NCBI GenBank assembly: GCA_021234155.1
Contig: JAJEKV010000011.1
Location: 14,549,255 to 14,613,254, forward strand
Direction: 5' to 3'
DNA length: 64,000 bases
Source: Isoetes taiwanensis
Taxonomy: Eukaryota; Streptophyta; Lycopodiopsida; Isoetales; Isoetaceae
In this document: positions 23,705-33,388 of the stretch, one piece after another
Layout of the letters: every line of letters begins with the position of its first letter
How positions within the stretch are numbered: the first letter of the stretch is position 1
The notes under the pieces: generated by a model
What the model was told of the DNA's origin: nothing
What the model saw: the letters and a program-made list of their open reading frames with translations, nothing else
Databases searched by the model: none
Program-made: the position numbers and the translations under genes

Positions 23705-24946
23705 ATGGCATCTTCTCAACTAAATGCCAAACATCCATTGCAGCTGCTTACGCAGCGGACTATGTTGAGTTCCCCATATGGCCCCGATGCACTCAGAGGC
23801 CCCAACATGCAGATCAACAGAACTTTTACCCCAGTGCGAGCTGTTTCAGCGCCTTTTAACCAGCCTTGTTATCCTTCAGTCCCTGGCTTTACCCAGCTTG
23901 CAGAGCCTGTGCCCAAAGGATTAGCAATCAGCGATGTTGTCAAGACGCTTCCAAAGGAAGTCTTTGAGATTGATGATCTAAAAGCATGGAAAACTGTTGC
24001 AGTTACTTTAACTGCAGTCATGGCAGGATATGCTGCCCTTGCAGTTGCTCCATGGTATCTGTATCCATTTGTCTATGCATTTCTGGGTACTGCAGCTACA
24101 GGTTTGTTTGTTATAGGGCATGACTGTGGCCATAATTCATTCTCCAAAGGCCAACTTGTGAATGATATTGTTGGGACAGTTATGATGGCTCCATTAATCT
24201 TCCCATTTGAGCCCTGGAGAATCAAGCACAATGCTCACCATGCTCACACCAACAAGCTCATCATGGACACTGCATGGCAGCCATTCAGACCCCATATGTA
24301 TGACAGATCTGGGCCCCTCGGCAAGGCGGTCATGCGCCTTGCCATGGGCCCGCTCTGGTGGATTGCTTCCGTCGGTCACTGGTGGTTTTGGCATTTTGAT
24401 CTCAGCAAATACCGCCCTCAAGAGAAGTCCAAAGTGATGGTGAGCTTGGCTGCTGTAGCTGCCTTTGGTCTTTTTGTTTTGGTTCCTTTAGTACTCACCC
24501 AAGGGCCTTTGGGTTTCCTTAAATGGTGGCTTCTTCCTTGGTTAGGTTTCCACTTTTGGATGAGCACCTTCACCCTAGTTCATCACACTGCTCCTCATAT
24601 TCTCTTCAAGCAAAGTCGCGAATGGTATGCAGTTGAGGCACAATTGAATGGGACTATTCATTGCGATTACCCCCCTTGGGTTGATTTCTTGTGTCATGAT
24701 ATAAGTGTTCACATCCCTCATCACGTCTCCACCAAGATTCCAAGTTACAACCTTAGAGCGGCATATTCCTCCCTTCAGCAAAATTGGGACAGACATTTAA
24801 ACAAAGCAGTGTTTGGTGTCCCTCTAATGGCAACAATAGTGAAGGAGTGCAATTTGTTTGATGCAGAAAAAAAACGATGGGTAAAGTTTGATAAGCGCAC
24901 TCGAGAAATGCTAGTGGTTGAGTCTACCTCAACTTCCAATCTTTGA
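23705..24946 (+). CDS. FAD6: Plastid omega-6 fatty acid desaturase, intact and intronless
   Basis: FAD6 puts the second double bond into 16:1 and 18:1 acyl chains of plastid membrane lipids, using ferredoxin. The 413-residue ORF has all three histidine boxes for the di-iron centre: HDCGH (139-143), HNAHH (175-179, with H181) and HIPHH (336-340). Hydrophobic segments lie near residues 95-135 and 240-290. The first 70 or so residues are rich in serine, threonine and basic residues and resemble a chloroplast transit peptide. Flanking motifs FWMSTFTLVHHTAPHI and QLNGTIHCDYP are typical of FAD6 rather than ER-type FAD2. The protein is slightly shorter than Arabidopsis FAD6 (about 448 residues). 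Seed-plant FAD6 genes have many introns, so the single exon is notable and could mean a retrogene. A partial copy lies at 30052-30716. This is the best candidate for a working gene in the window. Confidence 0.93.
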   Translation: MASSQLNAKHPLQLLTQRTMLSSPYGPDALRGPNMQINRTFTPVRAVSAPFNQPCYPSVPGFTQLAEPVPKGLAISDVVKTLPKEVFEIDDLKAWKTVAVTLTAVMAGYAALAVAPWYLYPFVYAFLGTAATGLFVIGHDCGHNSFSKGQLVNDIVGTVMMAPLIFPFEPWRIKHNAHHAHTNKLIMDTAWQPFRPHMYDRSGPLGKAVMRLAMGPLWWIASVGHWWFWHFDLSKYRPQEKSKVMVSLAAVAAFGLFVLVPLVLTQGPLGFLKWWLLPWLGFHFWMSTFTLVHHTAPHILFKQSREWYAVEAQLNGTIHCDYPPWVDFLCHDISVHIPHHVSTKIPSYNLRAAYSSLQQNWDRHLNKAVFGVPLMATIVKECNLFDAEKKRWVKFDKRTREMLVVESTSTSNL

Positions 24947-25080
24947 TAAATAGGTTTGGAAATGTTGGGCGCTAATGCGACAAATGTTTAGTTATTATCT
25001 AGATTGATACAGTGTAATGCTTGATAAGAAGTTTTAAACCCATGTTGGGAAATTGATATTCAAATAATAACTTTTGATTT

Positions 25081-25086
25081 AATAAA
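25081..25086 (+). promoter_or_regulatory. Possible polyadenylation signal of FAD6
   Basis: AATAAA occurs 135 bases after the FAD6 stop codon, in an AT-rich 3' region. This is a reasonable position for a plant 3' UTR, but there is no transcript evidence. Confidence 0.4.
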
Positions 25087-25600
25087 AGCAGAAATAACTT
25101 TGTTAACCTAAATGGATGGTTGTCTTGTGTTGTTTAGATATGGCTAGTTATGGTGCCCGTGTTGCCGAGCTTAGTAACAATTTGAAAAGGTGGTTGTTCA
25201 TTGTTGATTAAAGTAGACAATAAGCAAGGTGTTTTTTTAAGATTTATGGACATAGAATTCAATATATAGATTTGTGTATGTGGTATCTATTGTTTAAATT
25301 TGGTTTTCTAGGCAAGTGGACAACTTTTTAGATTTTTTTCTCAGGCTACTTTGTCTAAGGTTGAGATTTTTAGCTCTCTGAGAAATTTTCGATTTGCTAA
25401 AAATCCAGAATGGAAAACTTGGCCCTTCCTATGATTTCGAGAGGAGTAATTTTGGCAAACATGGCATGGCTGCATGGAAGCAACGACTAACATTCCTTTC
25501 CCTATCTCTTATCTATCTGAGATACTCCTGCTTTTCTGGCATGGGTGTGATGCTGCCGAAATCTCCGGGGCCAGCTTCGTTAGTGGGTTTTCAGGTAACG
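25087..25600. other. FAD6 downstream flank, nothing recognised
   Basis: AT-rich sequence with no convincing gene. It ends in the left target-site duplication of the LINE insertion. Confidence 0.5.
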
Positions 25601-27219
25601 ATTTGATTACAGGCACTATCACTAGAGTCAGTAGATCCTTCAGGGCACTGATGATGGCGCCTAGGGCCTCGTTTGCATATAACTTTTGATTCCCATGTCA
25701 GATTTGGATGATTCTGGGCTTGTTGGAAAGCCCGTCCTCTTTCTGTTGATGTGCAGCTTGTATGATGATTAGCCTGTTTTGGCAGCTAAAAATCGTCTGA
25801 CAGTTCCGGCCCTTTATTGACGGTGTTAGGGTTTGGCTGCAATTTTCTTTTTGCCATAACTCTTGCATTTGGTGGTAGTTTTAGGCGTGCTTGGGCTCAT
25901 TGGAAAGCTCGTGGAGTGAAGTCTTTCAATGGTGTTTAAATTTTTCAGAAGTTACTTTTTTGTGGGGGACTATAGAGCTCTAAAATCTGGTTGCATGCTC
26001 TGTTGTTTGTTACTTCACTGGCCCCTTCTTGGATCTGAAGCGCGTGGGACCTTGGTTATCTGCATCTACATAAGTTAGGGCTTCCTGCGTATCAATCCAT
26101 CAAGCTTGTGGCCAAAGATCAACGTTATTTTCTCTTGATGTTTGAGTCTTCTGAGCCGGTGGTTCAGCTCATAGAACGAGGTGTTGACCCTCTGCGGAAA
26201 CATTTCTTGTTGTATCAACAGTATGAGATGCCTTACGTGCCCCATTCTGGATTGCTATTGAAGATTTTCCTCCAGAGTTTCAGGATGCTGAGTTCATTTC
26301 TGCCATTGCTAGTGAGATTGGGCTTTACCTGCAACATGCTATAACCAGTGGCATTACTAAGATTTGTGTAGCACGCCCCATTCATCGTGATCTGCCTCAG
26401 ACAATTGTTGTTCAAAGTGGACCCATGTTCTTTCCATTCAAGCTACGATTGTTAAATGGCCCAGAGCTGGCTCTCATGTTCCCTGAGGCCTCTCTCTTTG
26501 CTCAGTATCGTAAGTCTTGTCAGCAGGCTCCTCCAGTTGCCTCTGCCACAAATCCTACCCCCAGCTCTCCTTCTTCAATGGATATCTCTCGTTCCCCTGT
26601 GACTTTTTCTATATCTACTCCAGTTGCTGGTCCCACGCCACTGCTGCTGGATCAACAGAGGCAAAGGTTGGATGAAATTCAGAGGTTGCAAGAGCAAGTT
26701 GAAGAGGTTTGTGGGCAGTACATGGACATTGATAGTCGTGGTGCCCACCCTCCACCTAAACATCCACCTGCTCTTCATCAACCTCGAAAGTTAGCTAAGG
26801 GTTGTAACACTTCTGCATCCCAGCTCTCCTCAGTACTTGCTATACATGATTCTGCTCCTTCTGTTGCATGTGGTCGTTTTGCTCCACTCCAGTGGGCTGA
26901 CTTGGTTGAAGATAATACTGTTTTGTCGAAGGCCCTAGTTACATCTTCAAACTCTCCTGAGATTCCAGTAGTCACATCGGATTTGACACCGTTACAGATT
27001 CAATGTGGTTAGCCTCTTAAACAGAGCCTTCTCTCCTTTTACTTATCTAGTATGGAGTAAGCACATGGTGTCGCAGGCTCGTGTTCCAGCAGCACCCTCT
27101 TGTGCTTATACAATTAGATGAGAAATATTCATTTTGTACTTTTTTTTGCTGTTTAAAAAAAGTTTTTTGTTCGTCCTTCAACAAAAAAAAAAAAAAAAAT
27201 TTGATTATTTGATTACAGG
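25601..27219 (+). mobile_element. LINE retrotransposon, internally deleted, with 13-bp target duplication
   Basis: ATTTGATTACAGG flanks the insertion at 25601-25613 and 27207-27219, a typical LINE target-site duplication. Inside, 25690-25990 matches the 5' UTR of the LINE at 53.5 kb, then jumps to late ORF1 (about 25998-27012), the first bases of ORF2 (to about 27050), the family 3' UTR (GGAGTAAGCAC...TTGTACTTTTTTTT) and a poly(A) tract at 27182-27199. The 3' UTR matches the LINE end at 49.26 kb. Two internal deletions therefore removed the ORF1 start and nearly all of ORF2. Such a copy would need enzymes from a full LINE to move. Confidence 0.88.
25998..27012 (+). pseudogene. LINE ORF1 C-terminal part, broken
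   Basis: Reads KLVAKDQRYFLLMFESSEP, then after a short deletion a second frame IAIEDFPPEFQDAEFISAIA, then RPIHRDLPQTIVVQSGPMFF and a proline/serine-rich tail. This resembles the nucleic-acid-binding (DUF4283-like) ORF1 or gag-like region of plant LINEs and aligns with 54955-55993. ORF1 ends TGT GGT TAG at 27010-27012, overlapping an ATG at 27003 as in the second copy. It is interrupted and not functional. Confidence 0.75.
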
Positions 27220-28673
27220 GGATGCATATTGGATTATACATTTATTAGTTCTTACACAACCAACTCATAGATCATCTGAAATATGAGCGCTTACTTTAGT
27301 ACGCACTGTTTTTATGCTCTTTATGAATAGGTATGGGAGTATAGCCAAAATGATCATGTCGAGAAGGGCATATGTCCTTAAGGGCATTCTCGAGAGTTTT
27401 TGCTAGCTTCGCAGATGCTTTAAGGATGAATAAAAAGTGCACATAGTATTGTTGCATGGCATGTTTATGTTCAATCTTAAAATCTACTCATCTTCTTTTT
27501 CATACACTACATCAATCCCTGTCCTTTCCATTCGAAAAGCTTTTTCTAACTTCAAAGATGCTGTAAGGAGATGTGTCCTTCCCGTTTATGGTTCGTCATC
27601 CAGGTAAGGGAACAACTTTGTTTTTTTTTTGTATGCTTTCGTTATTCTTCAAGATTGCTCTGCTTATTCTTTAGGATTGCTCTGATAGTATTTGAGCCCG
27701 ATTTCCCTCCTGATTAGTCTTCTTTTTCAAGCAATTTGATTGATATAAATCACATCCTTATAATAACAATGTGCCATGCAAAATTTGCAGTTATATGTTC
27801 ATTCTTTTACTTCATACGACAATTATGATTTCGAGTGACTCATAAACCTGGAGAAAAATAGAGGCCTAGATACCGATCTATATATCTAAATTGCATTGAG
27901 GTATGTTTGATTAATCTGAATGACTTACATTAACTTCTAGGGAACTTTGTATTTGTTGGTTCTTCATCTATGTAATTGCAATCATTGGAGATAGAAAATG
28001 TATTCCATCTGCTTGGTCCTTAAACAACCCAAGCATATATTTGACTTCTTCATGGCAGACATATCCACCTCACAGTCGATTATGCTACAAGTAAGGTAGG
28101 ATGCTCGAAATATATGAGGAGAGATGTGATCCTTAAGTTATCTTCTATATTTTCAATGAAGGTTGTGTCATTTCATAGCTAGGTGGATGCCCGATATCTT
28201 TGGTCAAAAGCTGCAAGAATACAATTGCAGAATACAACACTCCAAGGACTAAAGCAGCAGATTCATCCTTGGAGGCAATTGCGCCCGATGTAAAGCTTCA
28301 AGGCCTCAGCTGTTATTACCTTTCTTGGTAGGCTTAAGGTAAAGTTTGACGTAAATGAAAGTCGTTGTCACTTGAATGTTGGTAGAACACAAATGCCATA
28401 CTCTTTATTTATTGTATATATTTTATATATATTGTTATGCCAAGGATATTTGGTTCTTAGTGTCCATCAAGACATTACGAAGTATTATGCAATCTTAATG
28501 GATCATAGGCTGTCATGACTCAGATTAAGAAGATGCATGCTACATTAGACACATTTAATAGACTGGGATAGGACACCTATTGCCATGTGTATATATTGCA
28601 CGATGGTGCTAAGTTCTTCTTCAAGATAGAACACTCTGTTATTGAGGTGAGAGGCATCGATGTAATGTACATG
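27220..28673. other. Intergenic AT-rich DNA, no gene seen
   Basis: No conserved protein or structured element is recognised over about 1.4 kb. It lies between the LINE insertion and the second non-coding module. Confidence 0.5.
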
Positions 28674-30051
28674 TGTGACGTTCCAGCACAGTATACGGTC
28701 CCAGGACGTATACTGTACTGCCCCATCACGCGTACACGCCACCCCGACTGACGTGTATGCCGACGTGTAGCCAGGCGGGTAGCCCCTAGGGGGCAACTTG
28801 CAAGGAGTGTGCATTTATTAATGTGCACATTTACCCATGTGCACATTAATCTATGTGCACATTTTCCCATGTCCTGTGATCCCAGTCAGTTTGCCACCTG
28901 CATGGACACTTTATGCCAAGTGGGCCATACCCAAGTGTGCAATTAATGTGCACATTTTCCAATGTGCACATTTATTAAAGTGCACACCTTTCCATGTGGG
29001 CACATTTTGCCACCTAGCCATTAAAGGCAAGTGGGCCCATTCCCAATTATCCCACATGCCTAAAGGGGATAATTGGAAACCCTAGCCAACCCCTTGTCTA
29101 TTTAAGAAGGGAAACCCTAACTTGCCCAATTTTCGTTTCTAGGGTTTTAGAGCTCTGTTTTGACTGCCCCTGTGGGTCAAATCGCATCCCACAACTTCTG
29201 CGAACGAATTGCCCCATTAGTTTCCCTTGATTCGAGCAGTTTAGCAGGATGGTCGAACTCAGGTCAGGAGGAGGAACTCAAGGATCAGGTATTTCGTCAA
29301 TTTAATAGCCTAAACCATCTTCTAGTCATTAAATCAAGTGGGTTTAGCCTATTAAATTGCCCGGCAACCCTCTAGATCTCTAGATACGGACTCTAACTAA
29401 AGAACCTAATTCTATGATATAGATTAGATCTTGTTCTTTAGTTCTTCCGTGATGTATATGGATGATGTATCTCTATGAACTCCTTGTGTATTGGGAAGGG
29501 GGTAGAGACCTAAAGCTTGGTAGTAGATACTCCTAGATTAGCCTCTCTAGCACACTATAGATTCGCCTTGTGTTACAAGAGCCACACCGGTTTGTGGGTG
29601 AAGGGGCCGGGCGGCTTATAAAGAGGTTAGTGTTGACTCTCGAACGATCCCTCCGTGTGTAATGTCTACAGGGATCATTGGGACTAGGTCTAATGGCTTG
29701 CCACCGAGTGTGGGCAAGGCATGGGCTCGACACCCGTGGGGTGATGCGTCACTCTCCAGTGGGTTCAAGTCGAATAAGGGCAGTGGCCCTCTAGTCTCCT
29801 TGAGTCAGCATGTAGATCTCTGGAGGGAGAGATCCCTACCTGCCCCATCGGAACTGGGGAGATGCAACCCAGGATGTAGCCCCTTCGGCTACGCATCCGG
29901 CGGGCTACAGTCAGGTCCCAACACTTTTCAGCCTACTCTGCAAAGTGTGCACAGGAGGGGCGGATGGAATGGACAACCCTAAGCCATGTTCTTATGCCAG
30001 CCAAATCCATTGCCATGAATTCTGTCTGCAACGAACTCGGGAGACCCAAGC
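28674..30051 (+). mobile_element. Conserved non-coding module, copy B, fused to a FAD6 fragment
   Basis: This is the plus-strand counterpart of 14597-15860. It starts TGTGACGTTCC and has the inverted TATACGG/CGTATA motif, CCCTAGGGGGCAAC, an array of TGTGCACATT motifs (28809-29010), a TATA-like TATTTAAG at 29099, a leader with AAGGATCAGGTA near 29280-29292, a purine tract GGGAAGGGGGTAGAGA at about 29495, and the hairpin GGATGTAGCC...GGCTACGCATCC near 29873-29899. At GAGACCCAAGCC (about 30040-30051) it joins the FAD6 fragment. The organisation (upstream repeats, TATA, leader) looks like a Pol II promoter unit, as in an LTR. Its exact class is unknown. Confidence 0.6.
28809..29010 (+). repeat. 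Cluster of TGTGCACATT palindromic motifs
   Basis: About eight copies of TGTGCACATT or close variants lie within 200 bp upstream of the TATA-like box at 29099. The core GTGCAC is self-complementary. Clusters like this in retroelement upstream regions often bind transcription factors; that role is inferred. Confidence 0.7.
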
Positions 30052-30716
30052 CATTCAGACCCCATATGTATGACAGATCTGGGCCCCTCGGCAAGGCGGT
30101 CATGCGCCTCGCCATGGGCCCGCTCTGGTGGATCGCTTCCGTCGGTCATTGGTGGTTTTGGCATTTTGATCTCAGCAAATACCGCCCTCAAGAGAAGTCC
30201 AAAGTGATGGTGAGCTTGGCTGCTGTAGCTGCCTTTGGTCTTCTTGTTTTGGTTCCTTTATTACTCACCCAAGGGCCTTTGGGTTTCCTTAAATGGTGGC
30301 TTCTTCCTTGGTTAGGTTTCCACTTTTGGATGAGCACCTTCACCCTAGTCCATCACACTGCTCCTCATATTCCCTTCAAGCAAAGTCGCGAATGGTATGC
30401 AGTTGAGGCGCAATTAAATGGGACTATTCATTGTGATTACCCCGCTTGGGTTGATTTCTTGTGTCATGATATAAGTGTTCACATCCCTCATCACGTCTCC
30501 ACCAAGATTCCAAGTTACAACCTTAGAGCGGCGTATTCCTCTCTTCAACAAAACTGGGGCAAACATTTAAACAAAGCAGTGTTTGGCATCCCCTTAATGG
30601 CAACAATAGTGAAGGAGTGCAATTTGTTTGATGGGGAAAAAAAGTGATGGGTGAAGTTTGATAAGCGTGCTCGAGAAATGCTAGCGGCAGAGTCTACCTC
30701 CACTTCCAATCTTTGA
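30052..30716 (+). pseudogene. FAD6 3' fragment with a premature stop
   Basis: The fragment matches codons from about residue 195 to the end of the intact gene (24287-24946), plus about 80 bp of 3' UTR. It keeps the third histidine box (HIPHH) but lacks the first two, so it cannot act as a desaturase. The frame is otherwise preserved, with one nonsense change: CGA (Arg) in the intact gene is TGA here (about 30646-30648), consistent with CpG deamination, about 22 codons before the normal stop. The left junction lies in AGCCATTCAGACC, shared by both partners as AGCC microhomology. The fragment is also intronless, so it derives from the intronless gene or its mRNA. Confidence 0.92.
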
Positions 30717-30805
30717 CAATTAGGTTTGGAAGTGTTGGGTGGTAGTACAATTGGTGTTTAGTTTCCATCTAGATTGGTACAGTGTAATGTATCATAGAAA
30801 GCCTA

Positions 30806-31617
30806 GATTGCACCATAAGCTTGTCTGTGCGGCATAACTTCCTTGCCTTTTATATGCTCTTTAAGTAATTGCCATCTATTTTCCTAAAGAGCTCGTGAGC
30901 CTCTACAAAAGAAAGCTTTATGTCTCAAAAAGAAAAGGAAAGAAAGCTTATTTCTCAGAAAAGGAAATCGTGGACGGGTTTATCCTCAAATCCATCATTT
31001 CTAGGTTAGTCCCAAATCCACTTCGTTTTTTCCCTTTGGCTTAAAAAAACAAGTGTACTCTCTTCTTCACCAAACATATGAAGATAAGAATGGATGTAAG
31101 CAAGCAAGGTGTCAAAAGTCTTGCTTCCCCGTTTAAAATTCATGATATTGCATCGGTCATCAAATGGCTTTGTGAGATTTCTTGTTTTGTTCTCATCTAT
31201 TTGAATCTGATATTTCCACCTTCAGTTCTCAATAATAGCTTCGGTGGTATGTTTATTTTGCTTATAAATGCTATTCTTTAGACAAGGTAACAAATGAGCA
31301 AATAAGAGAAATCGGAGAAGCCTTTGATCTTTTTGATACATATAGTTCAGATGTGCACTAAAAAGTTATTAGTTATTGTTCCCTTCCTTTTTCCTTAGGT
31401 TATATTAGGTCAAAAATGATTTTTACATGCATTCCGTAGCTACAGCCTCTAATTCTCTGGTTGCTGCTTTGCCACTCCACTCATTTCGAATTTAATTTGA
31501 ATCATATTGAAGAAAGCATTTAACTTCATGTTGCTAAAGAAAAGCCCATCTCGTGCCAATTCATTATATAAGGAAAGGCCAAGGACAAAACAGGTTCAGT
31601 TTGTTCATGGTGGAGGG
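30806..31617 (+). repeat. Direct duplication, copy A (about 0.8 kb)
   Basis: Begins GATTGCACCATAAGCTTGT and ends near GTTTGTTCATGGTGGAGG; the same order of landmarks recurs in 32040-33388. Divergence is moderate, so the duplication is not recent. No recognised protein is encoded. At 31075 this copy shows the uninterrupted form of the site where copy B has a hAT-type insertion. Confidence 0.8.
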
Positions 31618-32039
31618 AATCTTGTTCATGGTGGAGGGAATCTTGAGTGTACGTCATCAACATTCATCACACTGTTGATACATATGGAGGGTCAAGACCT
31701 GGGGGATTCACCTTTATCACATGAGCATATGCCACCTGCGTGCTTAAGGTGAGAAGAAATACCCTTATATACGTATGCAAAATTGTTGGAAAAACGCTCC
31801 TTCCGTGGAGAAAATACACTAGAATGTCACTAAGAGGAGGATTTAAACCCCTAGTATACGTATGAAAACATTGAGAAAAAACCTCCTTCCACACACTCAC
31901 TAGGTTCATACGATGGATGTTTGAATGGAATGGAGGGTCAAGATATTTTGTTCTAGATTTTCCTAAGTGGTTGGGTTTCACGTTAAAATCTCTTCTTCTT
32001 CTTCTTCTTCTTCTTCATTCTCTGGTGGTTGAATTGCCC
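31618..32039. other. Spacer between duplicated segments
   Basis: Contains a diverged direct repeat (ATACGTATG...CTCCTTCC, near 31767 and 31854) and a CTT microsatellite at about 31991-32017. No gene is seen. Confidence 0.5.
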
Positions 32040-33388
32040 GGATCGCACCATAAGCTTGTTCATATGCTTCTTTTTATTTTGAAATTGACCATTGATTTTC
32101 TTAAGGTCTTGAGCCTCTACAAAACTAAAGCTTATGTCTCAGAAAAGGAAATCATGGACGGGTTTATCCTCAGATCCATCATTTCTAGATTAGCCCCAAA
32201 TCCAAATCCGTTTTTCTCTTTTGGCTTCAAAGAAAAAAAGTATGCTCTCTTCTTTACCAAATAGATGCAGGGATAGGTTCTGTACGTACGAAATTATTTT
32301 TTCAGACGTATACAGTCCAAAAATACGTATTTTTAGGTTAAATACGTATTTTTCGTATTATTAACCTACCGGCCGAAAAAAAAAATTTCGCGTAAGCGAA
32401 ACCTTCAGTTTTGCTTACGTGAAAATTTAAAAAACAAAAAAAAAAAAAGTTGTTTTTTTTTTTTTTCGCGTAAGCGAAGGTTTCGCTGTCGCGAAAATTC
32501 AAACCAAAAAAAAAAAAAGAATTTTTTTTTTTTCGCGTAAGCAGAACCTTCAGTTTCGCTTACGCGAAAACTATTTCGCGTAAGCGAAGCAGTTATTTTG
32601 CTTACGCGAAAATATTAAAAAAATTAGAAAATAAAAATAAAATAAGTTTCGCGTAAGCGAAACTTACGCGAAAAATTTCCGACGCCGGAAATTTTTTTTG
32701 CCGTATTTTTGACGTATTATACTTCAAATTAGTGCCGTATTATTCGAATAATATGTATTGAGTATAAAACATATACAGTATTGAGCCTATCCCTGAATAG
32801 ATGAAGGTAAGAACCGACGTTGGCAAGCAAGGTGTCAACAATCCTGCTTCCCTATCTAAAATTCATGATATTTGTGAGATTTCTTGTTTTGTTTTCATCC
32901 AGTTGGAACTGATATTTCCACCTTCTCTTTTCAACAGTGGCTCGAGTGGTATGTTTTGTTTTGCTTATAAGTGCTATTCTTTGAAATTCTCTGCTGAACC
33001 TCGCCCTAATTCGTGTCCTTCTATTGTATGACATAGACAAGCTAACAGATGAGCAAATAAGAGAAATCGGAGAAACCTTTGAGTTTTTTTATACATATAG
33101 TTCAGGTTTGCACTAAAAAGTTATTGTTCCCTTGCTTTTTCATTGTGATTGCTAGATTATATTGGACCAAAGACGATTTTTACATGCATTCAAAAGCAGC
33201 CGTTAATTCTCCGGCTGCTGCTTTGCCACTCCACTCAATGCTAACTTAACCTGAATCATATTGAAGAAAGCATTTAACTTCATGTTGCTAAAGAAAAGCC
33301 CAAATAAAAATCGTTTTAGGGCCTGTTCATTTTATAAGACAAGGCCTAAAGATAAAACAGGTTTAGTTTGTTCATGGTGGAGCTATGG
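32040..33388 (+). repeat. Direct duplication, copy B, carrying a hAT MITE
   Basis: This is homologous to 30806-31617 once the insertion at 32268-32795 is removed. Shared phrases include GACGGGTTTATCCTC and AAGCATTTAACTTCATGTTG. Confidence 0.8.
32268..32795. mobile_element. hAT-type MITE (528 bp) with 8-bp target duplication
   Basis: The ends are CAGGGATAGG and CCTATCCCTG, terminal inverted repeats typical of hAT elements. The 8-bp AATAGATG is present on both sides (32260-32267 and 32796-32803). The duplicated copy A supports the empty site. The interior has no transposase but carries repeated inverted motifs TTTCGCGTAAGCGAA and TTCGCTTACGCGAAA separated by A or T runs, making several hairpins. 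Confidence 0.92.

Noticed and set aside
28674-30051. Hammerhead ribozyme (retrozyme) in the non-coding module
   Set aside because: CTGATG-like strings occur but the full CTGANGA and GAAAC core in the right order was not found.
29964-30647. 227-residue FAD6-like ORF as a functional second desaturase
   Set aside because: It lacks two of the three histidine boxes and its first 30 residues come from the unrelated module.
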